From Monocercomonoides exilis (taxonomy: Eukaryota; Preaxostyla; Oxymonadida; Polymastigidae), in contig LSRY02000041.1 of NCBI GenBank assembly GCA_001643675.2, forward strand, positions 312,501 through 376,500: a stretch of 64,000 nucleotides of DNA, written 5' to 3'. A model generated the notes under the pieces. That model saw nothing but the letters and a program-made list of their open reading frames with translations, was not told the origin of the DNA and ran no database searches. Positions 57,006 to 64,000 of this stretch are shown piece by piece. Both the position numbers and the translations under genes were made by a program. Each line of letters starts with the position of its first letter. Position 1 is the stretch's first letter.

Positions 57006-60000
57006 TTAAAATTTTGTAAATCTCAATGAAATGGAAGTTGAAGAAAATGCCAATAAATCTAAATCTTTTGTAGCTTTAAGAGCTTCATTGTCTTCACCTT
57101 GAAAAGTGAGGTTAAATCCAAGAGAATAAAAGTTTGTCTGAAAATTGAAAAAATGATCAATAAATTGCATTAATAAAAAATCATCATACTGCTTCCTTTT
57201 CAAGCCTCATTCGTTTGAGAAGTTTGCATTGGCCATTTTGTGCAGCTTCGAGGTCGTAATAGCAAATAGAGCGGTCTCCCAAAGTTGCCAAAACAAGATT
57301 GTCACAAATGAATACTGGGTTTGTGAACTGCCTTGTGTTTGCAGGGATGACTGGATAGTGACGATCCAAAGTGCAGCTATTTAAAAAAAGAGAGAGAATT
57401 AGATTGAAATTTTTATTTGAAATTTTGAAATTTTAATTTTTTCTCTGCAAACATTGGAGAATCAGGGTTAATCATTCTTGTATCCCACAATTTGAAGGTC
57501 ATATCTGTTTTTCGTAAAAAAAAATAAATATGATAAATAAAACAGAAAATCACAAAGACATTATTTTAATATAGAGATAGATTGAGAGATAGATAGATAA
57601 AGAAGGAACCATCCAAAGATGAGTACAAACCAAAAGAAGAGGATATCAGAAAGGATGAGTTCAGAGGAGACCAAACAACAGAGTTAACCACATTTTTGTG
57701 TGCTTCTTCGATTTCATTGGCCAAATAGTCCTTCGAGCGGGTGTCAACAATTTCTGAAAAATTTATCAAAGAATTAAGAAATTGGAAAAAATATGATAAA
57801 ATAATAAAATAGCAGAATAATTAGAATTGAGAATGAGGCATAACTGATCGTCCTGTCATTTCCGCTTGAAGCAAAAAGCGATGATTCTGGATGGAAACAT
57901 ACAGACTGAATAAAATAAATAATGAGAGAAAAAAAGGTTTAATTGTTTTCACAATCATCAAACAGAAAGAAATGTCATTTAAAAGAAGGAAAAAAAATTT
58001 TTTTCTTCAAACTTTCACAGTTCCCTTGTGCAGAGTCGAAAACCTTCGCACAACAGCCATAGAAGACCCACTTCCAGCACAGTTAATGTCCCAAATGATG
58101 GCTGAGCAGTCTTTGCTGCCTGTCAACATGCCCATACGAGGCAGATAATCGAGTGTGTACACACCAGCTCTGATGGTTGCCATTTAAATGTTTTTATAAA
58201 AAGTGGAATGAAATTAAAATATCAATTGAATTCATAAATAAACATAAATGAATGAATGAATAAAAATAAATATTATTTTTTTAGAAAAAATAATAATAAT
58301 AAACAGTAAATAAATAAGAACATGTTCATACGAATGCTCAAAGGATCTGCAAGCAGGCGTAACATCTCCAAGATAATAGGCAAAATCGTCAGTTGTCTTT
58401 GGCTTTGCTTTTGGTCGAAGAGGAGGCGAAACACGAGAACGAACTTTGTTTTTGGCTGTTTTGATGATATCTCTCACGTCCCACAGGGCAACATCTCCAG
58501 AATCAGCAGAAGAAACAATGAAGACTGGGGAAGGAGACAAGGAAGAGCTGGAATCGAAGGCATTTGTGTGTTTTGAGGAAGAAAAGGAAGAAGAAGAAGA
58601 AGAAGAAGAGAAAGAAGGGAAAGAAGAAACTGATTGATGCAAAGAAGGCGATAAATAGGAAGATTGTGATGAATGTGCTTCTTCACAGGAAAAGACACTT
58701 GATTGAAGTGCATAAGACGAAGAAAACATCGACGAATTCAGCACAGCTCCGTCCATCGCCTCTGCTTTTGCATTCAAAACAGGCGAGAGAACAGGATTCC
58801 TCTCCTCCAAATACAAGTCAGTCAAAAACGAAGAATTTGACAACTTTTTCATTGCATTGTGTGTCTGTGTGTCGACAATGCGCACGCCAGAGACCCATCT
58901 GTCGTGTGCGTGGAATGACATCGCCCTGTCAAACGCATCAAAATTGTTCTCTTCTGCCAAAATGGGGATGAACGAGATTGTTCCTTCAGACCCCGCAAAG
59001 CAGTAAAGCGAGGTGAGTTCGCAGCCATCGGAGATGTCGAGGATTTTCTGCCTTTTGTCCATAAAAGCTGTGTCGTATGTGGGCTCCTGGGAAGCAGTGG
59101 GAGTGGAACTGGTGCTGCGAGAAGTGCGACGAGAAGGAGAAAATGAAGGAGAAAAAGAGGAAGAAGAAGATGATGATGATGAAGTTGAGGTTAAAGGCGA
59201 AAAAGATGACGATGCATTTCGTGAAGATCTCAAAGTGATGGAAGAAACAATAGAAGAAGACGATGGCGACAATGAAGCTGAACTTCTTCTTGTCTGTCTT
59301 TTTGCTGACGCTTTCGGTTTTGGATGAGTTTTCACTCTTCTTCCGCGAAGTTCCCTTTCATTTGGATAGTCTTCTTGTGCCAGTCGCTCAATCGCTGCTT
59401 CGTCTTCCATTTCAAACAAAGTCGAGTAGAATGACTCAGAAAAGTCGGAAACTGCTGTTTTTTGAGTCTGCGAATCAGAAGTAGGGTTTGTTTGACTAGC
59501 TGGCTGTGTTGGATATGATGGCTGTGTTGAATCAATCGATGAAGAAGCTGGCGAGTCAAATGGAGAGAAAAACGGAGAGAAAGAGGGAGATGGTGATTGT
59601 GATGGTGAATCGTTATCTTCTTTAACAATACTGACAATTTTGAATAACTCTGCTGATGGCTGATTGAAAGTTAAATTGATTGAAGATGATGCTTCTTTGT
59701 TATCTTGTTCTATTGATGAGTTGCTTTGTGTGTTGGTCAATTCGTTCAATGAAGAAGGATTCTGACTCATTTTGATAAGAGTGTCAGCTGCTTTGTCAAA
59801 GAGCATTTTAGATGAAGTTGAAGTTTGCTCTGAAAAAGTTGTTGATGAAGAGGGAGGCGATAAGGAAGGAAAAGATGAAGATGAAGAAGCTGAGGATGAA
59901 GAAGGCGAAGAAGTTGAAAAGCTTGGAAAAGGCTCTGAAACAGATGAAGATGCTGATGAAGAAGGAAAAGAAGAAGATGATGATGATTGAGGTGATATGG

Positions 60001-61669
60001 AAATTGAAACAGATGAAGATTCCGAAGATGCTGAAAGAGAAGGAAAGAAAGAATCTGAATTTGTCTGAGATGAGCTTAACATTGGTGGAGGAGTCAAAGA
60101 AAACGGAGACAAACACAAAGAAACAGTTTCTTGGGAGCTGTGAAGAAAATCTTGTGAATGTGAAGTGACGTTGAATGACTCCGGCAGTGACGTGTGAAGT
60201 GGTGTCTGAAAAAGAGCATTGAAGTTGGTCTTCTCATCAAACAGATCATCGTCACTATCTTCTGTTGTTGCAGATGATGATGACGATGATGATGAAGTGG
60301 TAGCATTTTCAATCTCCAAATGCTCTTTGCATTTTATCCTGGGATTCGTGATGTGTTTTTGGAAGGTCTTCGAATCGAAGCAATATGCCCGATGATCAAC
60401 CGGAAAGGAAACAAACAAAGACTCGTTTTCATCCTCTTTACTCGAAGAATTCTGAGAAGCAGACGATGATGAAGGTGCGTTGAACATGAGATGTTTTACA
60501 CATTTATTAACAACAGTGTTTGGAGATAAACGTGGTTGAACGCTTTGTTGGTTCTTAAATGTGATTTCATTCAATCCGCCCTCTTTCTTCTCTTTCAGCA
60601 TCCGGTGAAACGGAAGCTGATGAAGTGAGAAATTCGTACTTTGCATTCGTACTTGTTCCGTTTCAGTATCATTCAGTGAATTTGTAAGAGCTTGATTGTT
60701 AGGGAGAATTGGAACATGAGAAGTTGGACTTAAATAACTGTCATCTCTTCTCTTCATTTCTCTGTGCCCAATGTTAACTCCGCTTTGATCATCGTCTATT
60801 GGAGGCGAATAATAATAATGAAAGCATTGTTCATCGTCTTCTTCTCCAAATAAGCGTCTTTCCCATTGTGTTTTCTGAATGTGGTTGGAACTCCTTTCTT
60901 TTGCAAAGATCGACCTCAAAATTGCGGCAGTGTCAAATTTCTCTTTTTGTTCTACTTGCGCGCTTTTATTTTCTGCTTTTTCATTTGGAGAACTTTTGTC
61001 TTCTGAGGAAAGTTGCTTTGTTTCATTTGTTGTTTTTTTCTTTGAGGAATTTCTATAATCGTCTTCATTTTGGTCATTTTCTTCTGTTCTGAATCTGCCG
61101 TGTGGATAGATAAACGAATCGAAAAATGAGTCATCATCTTCTGAATCGTACATTGGAAGAGGAAGTTGTGTATGACGTCTTGTATTATATCTCCTTTCGG
61201 AAAGAGAATCTTCGGTTGATTCATCAGTGTGTTGTTTCTGAGCTGTTTCTGAATTTATCAATGCATTGGTTTTAAACTCTCTGTCATTGTCTTCAAAACT
61301 GATTTTACGAGTTACTCTTTTTCGTTTTTGTTTCGGTTTCTTGATAATTTGTTCAACGGACGATTTTTCGTTTTGAGATTCTTGACTAATTGCTTCATCC
61401 AACGATTTTTGTTCATTCTCGTTTGGTAAAGGATCTTTGGTGGATTCAACTTCCTTATTCAATTTGAAAAATGATAAAATTGAAACTGTATTTTGAGGAT
61501 TTGAACTTGATCTTTTCGGTTGGTGAAGTGTTGCTTTTTGTTCCGAATCTTCATTAGCCTTTTCATTTTCCGCGTTTTGTTGCTGATCATTTTCTTTTTG
61601 ATCATCTTTCTGAAGCTTCTTTGATAAAGGCTTGAAAAATTGAAGAATAGAACGAGTAGATTGTGTCAT
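57006..61669 (-). CDS. WD40-repeat protein with N-terminal PIP-like motifs, seven exons
   Basis: Exons on the minus strand are 61669-58332, 58169-58013, 57905-57845, 57753-57631, 57504-57453, 57376-57190 and 57137-57006. Six introns (52-162 nt) keep phase, giving 1349 aa. WD blocks read in order: AHDRWVSGVRIVD, VFIVSSADSGDVALWDVRD, AGVYTLDYLPRMGMLTGSKD with CSAIIWDIN, SVCFHPESSLFASSGNDRTI with KIVDTRS, VNSVVWSPLNSSFLISSSFD with MTFKLWDTR, and LVLATLGDRSICYYDLE. The first 900 residues are Ser-rich and disordered. Near the N terminus are two similar motifs, TRSILQFFKP and TVSILSFFK, shaped like PCNA-interacting (PIP) boxes without the leading Gln. This suggests a nuclear, replication- or repair-linked WD40 protein, but the family is not identified. 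It ends 46 bp before the next gene starts on the same strand. Confidence 0.8.
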
Positions 61670-61973
61670 AAGCGTAATGAGAAAATGATAAAATTATTTT
61701 ATTCTAATTTTGAAAGACGCTTTAACAAATTTTCTTGAATTTCAGCCAAAAAAGTGGAAAAAATTCAAAAGGAAAAAAGAAAATTTTTATTATTACGGTT
61801 AACAAATAAAAAGTTTTCAAACATATTTTCACAGATTCATACCAATTACGAAAATTGTTAATAATCAATCAAAAAATTTTCTTTTGTCCATGATACCATA
61901 TTATTATATTTTTTCCCAGTTTTTTCTTTCGCACGTATTAATAGCGCAAAAAGAATTTTTCGAAGATACAGAA
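61670..61973. promoter_or_regulatory. Divergent intergenic region between WD40 and surface-protein genes
   Basis: 304 bp between two start codons facing away from each other (61669 minus, 61974 plus). A/T-rich. No motif can be named with confidence, but the position implies both promoters are here. Confidence 0.5.
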
Positions 61974-64000
61974 ATGCGAAAATTTATAATTGTTTTTTAT
62001 TTGTTCCTTTCAGCGAAAGTTACGTTTGCAAAAGAGTTTTGGTTGGAAGAGTCAAAGAATGGCAAAAATTGCACATATAATGATCCCTGCTCTTCATTTC
62101 GCGTTGTGCACGAAAAACTACAGCATAACGAATCTAACTTTATTTTCATTTTGAAGAATATAAATGCTATTTCGCAACTTCAGTGGAGTTTTTCGAATGG
62201 CTTAACAATATCTGGTGCAATCAATGACTCTGCAAGTATAATCTTCAGTCAAGTTTTTTCTGTGACAAAGTTGCATGAATCTCTATTTGATAACGAAAAA
62301 AATGGGGTTATAAATTTTGTATATGTTAGATTCTCTCTTCCAAATACTTTTTCGGAATTGCTTGAAAATAAGCCATATTCACTTATTGGATCTAAAGGAA
62401 AGGAACTTAGAATTGAAGAATCTATTTTTGATGCATCTTTGATTTCAGAACAAGTGGTTTACTCATTTGTGACAGTTTCAGATGGATCTCTTTTTGTCAT
62501 ATCAACTTTTTTCGAGACTCGACAGACAGTAAGTCTGGATGCATCAGCATTCATCATAAAAGAATTTACGTCAAATGTTTATTTTGGAAATTGTACTTTT
62601 CAGAACTTCAATTTGAGAGGTAATAATACTGCTATATGTGTGAATTTGCCAGAAGATAGCTCAACCTTTGTTCAAATTGAAGGATGTACGTTCAAAAACA
62701 TCCAATCAACAGAAAATTCAAAGTTGTTCGGACGGGGTGCGATCGCTTTTCTTTCAAAAGGAAGTGAAGCCAAATTACATTTCAGTGGGAAAAATGCAAC
62801 AACTGAGTTTTCTAACTGTGTTTCACCAACTACTGGCGGAGCAATAACTGTACTGGCACCTTTTTCTGTTGGTCTTTCATTCCAAAATAATAACTCCCGC
62901 ATGCTAAAGTTCCGGGATAATCAGGCTTTATTGGGAAATGACATGTTCTTGTTGGTCAAGGATGCGAAGGATCTTTCAACTATCTTGTTCTCAAAAGAGC
63001 TAAATAATGGTAAAATTGATGAATCAATTGCAATCTACGATAAAACACAGTTGTCAGCTGCTGTCGATTTAAACCTACTAACTATTTTGCTTGGAAGTGA
63101 GAGTGACGTTGTATATTTAGATTATGAGAGTCAATTTTCTTCGGGAATCAAAAATTTGGCTCAAAACACTTACAAATCCTTTGACGATGCCATCTCGAAA
63201 TGCAAGTGCATGAAAAGCGCAACTTTGGCTGTATCAAAAAAGGCTGTTGGAAGTCAGTTGAAGCTGGAGGATCAGAACTGCCGTTTTTGCTTTCATATAA
63301 CAATAACTTCTGCTTTTAATCTTATAAATAATCGAGTTTTCAATTCTAACTTTATTGGAATTGAAGATTACTGCGAAATTGTTTACAAACCTGAAACTGT
63401 TATTGAGCAAGAAGGTGATGCTCTTTTTCAGTCAGTGCACTCACTTGCCGTCTGTGGTGTTTCGCTTCATCTTCCTTCTTCATTTGTTGGGAATCATTCA
63501 CCTTTCAGCATTTTTTATGTTTGTGAAGGAGGAAAAAAATCATATGATGCCAAAGAAAGTGCAGAATCTTCTTCCACTACCACTTCTTCCTCATCTTCAT
63601 CTTCATCTTCAATTCTTTCTCTACTTCTTTCGTATGTAGAATTTGTTCTTCAGCCTTCTGACAAGACAATAGCATTTCAATTGATTGTTGCGAAGGAAGG
63701 TTCCATTTCATTGAATTATGTTTCTGTGAATAATGTTGGCTCTTTTGCTTACCATTTTGCCTTTTCTTTATTTGAAATTGATTTAAGCCACGTAAATATT
63801 GATGAATCACTTCATGATGTTTATGTATGCAATGTTGATGTGGCTGAGAGATCAGTATTTGAGTTCTACGCAAATAAAGAAACAGAACTTGCAAATTGGC
63901 AATTACAAACATCTCAATCTATTTATTCTTTCAATTCTTCATCTTCTCAAAGCAATAAATATGTACTTTCTTCTTTAACACAACACTCATTTTCTTCTGA
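61974..64000 (+). CDS. Secreted beta-helix-type surface protein, 3' end beyond window
   Basis: ATG 61974 starts a signal peptide (MRKFIIVFYLFLSAKVTFA) followed by KEFWLEESKNGKNCTYNDPC. The frame stays open for 675 codons to the right edge without a stop. The text has the family's rhythm of short beta strands and Cys pairs: FGNCTFQNFNLRGNN, QIEGCTFKNIQSTENS, FSNCVSPTTGGAITVLAP. A segment resembles the other surface gene (GGAITVLAPFSVGLSFQ then NDMFLLVKDAKDLST against SGAIFIEMP and TTSLFIIAPDFEKF in the 25273-27682 gene). A Ser run (about residues 536-551) interrupts it. It is probably surface or extracellular; a C-terminal anchor would lie outside the window. It has no intron so far. Confidence 0.8.
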   Translation, partial: MRKFIIVFYLFLSAKVTFAKEFWLEESKNGKNCTYNDPCSSFRVVHEKLQHNESNFIFILKNINAISQLQWSFSNGLTISGAINDSASIIFSQVFSVTKLHESLFDNEKNGVINFVYVRFSLPNTFSELLENKPYSLIGSKGKELRIEESIFDASLISEQVVYSFVTVSDGSLFVISTFFETRQTVSLDASAFIIKEFTSNVYFGNCTFQNFNLRGNNTAICVNLPEDSSTFVQIEGCTFKNIQSTENSKLFGRGAIAFLSKGSEAKLHFSGKNATTEFSNCVSPTTGGAITVLAPFSVGLSFQNNNSRMLKFRDNQALLGNDMFLLVKDAKDLSTILFSKELNNGKIDESIAIYDKTQLSAAVDLNLLTILLGSESDVVYLDYESQFSSGIKNLAQNTYKSFDDAISKCKCMKSATLAVSKKAVGSQLKLEDQNCRFCFHITITSAFNLINNRVFNSNFIGIEDYCEIVYKPETVIEQEGDALFQSVHSLAVCGVSLHLPSSFVGNHSPFSIFYVCEGGKKSYDAKESAESSSTTTSSSSSSSSSILSLLLSYVEFVLQPSDKTIAFQLIVAKEGSISLNYVSVNNVGSFAYHFAFSLFEIDLSHVNIDESLHDVYVCNVDVAERSVFEFYANKETELANWQLQTSQSIYSFNSSSSQSNKYVLSSLTQHSFSS

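Noticed and set aside
57006-61669. Naming the WD40 gene as CDT2, DDB2, WDR76 or PEX7
   Set aside because: Some blocks recall each of these, but none of the family-specific motifs is convincing by eye; left as WD40 of unknown family.
1-64000. Reassigned stop codons (TAA/TAG as Gln), as in some oxymonads
   Set aside because: Conserved proteins such as PP5 end properly at TAA followed by noncoding A/T, and no TAA or TAG lies inside well-conserved intact domains.

Overview
The window looks like nuclear DNA of an intron-bearing, AT-rich unicellular eukaryote. Spliceosomal GT-AG introns of about 50-300 nt interrupt most recognisable genes. Stops behave as in the standard code: TAA, TAG and TGA all end conserved frames. 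The mix of families (secreted right-handed beta-helix surface proteins with signal peptides, a SPRY-type gene, DIRS-order retroelements, pogo-like transposases, very long Ser/Pro/Glu low-complexity inserts in ordinary housekeeping proteins) resembles anaerobic metamonads, most of all oxymonads (Preaxostyla). That placement is inference from gene style; no rRNA or marker gene is present to prove it.

Layout. 1-5.2 kb: a decayed pogo-like (DDE_1) transposase, repeats, and two poorly resolved small genes. 6.3-8.5 kb: a clear three-exon Ser/Thr protein phosphatase 5. 8.8-9.5 kb: a three-exon gene of unknown function. 10.2-13.3 kb: a 1041-codon acidic, disordered protein on the minus strand. 13.4-21.1 kb: a transposon cluster, comprising a 3.2 kb TA-flanked element, a MITE, a dead pogo-like transposase and a 1.3 kb TA-flanked element with 54-bp perfect inverted repeats. 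21.5-27.7 kb: a decayed SPRY gene, a beta-helix remnant, and a nearly intact membrane-anchored beta-helix surface gene broken at a 12-nt homopolymer. 28-36 kb: a foldback element, a second MITE-type copy and a 6 kb DIRS-type retrotransposon with inverted terminal repeats and an internal complementary region. 37.8-41.4 kb: a decayed beta-helix gene between inverted repeat arms, one arm carrying a MITE absent from the other. 41.9-42.9 kb: a third dead pogo-like transposase.

43.8-61.7 kb is the densest part: two very large minus-strand genes 46 bp apart. One is a 4283-aa protein in four exons that matches the layout of RMC1/Mic1 (regulator of the Mon1-Ccz1 Rab7 exchange factor). The other is a 1349-aa WD40 protein in seven exons with two PIP-like motifs at its N terminus. 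Both are inflated by poly-Ser/poly-Pro tracts, which make the plus strand here a long run of GAA/GAG-type polypurine repeats. At 61.97 kb a divergent gene for a secreted beta-helix-type protein starts and runs off the right edge.

The host genes do not form one pathway: phosphatase signalling, late-endosome traffic, a nuclear-type WD40 protein and surface proteins sit side by side. The mobile-element story is better supported by the sequence. I found no convincing tRNA, rRNA or CRISPR. Exon models were made by eye from frame continuity and splice signals; they have not been checked against transcripts.
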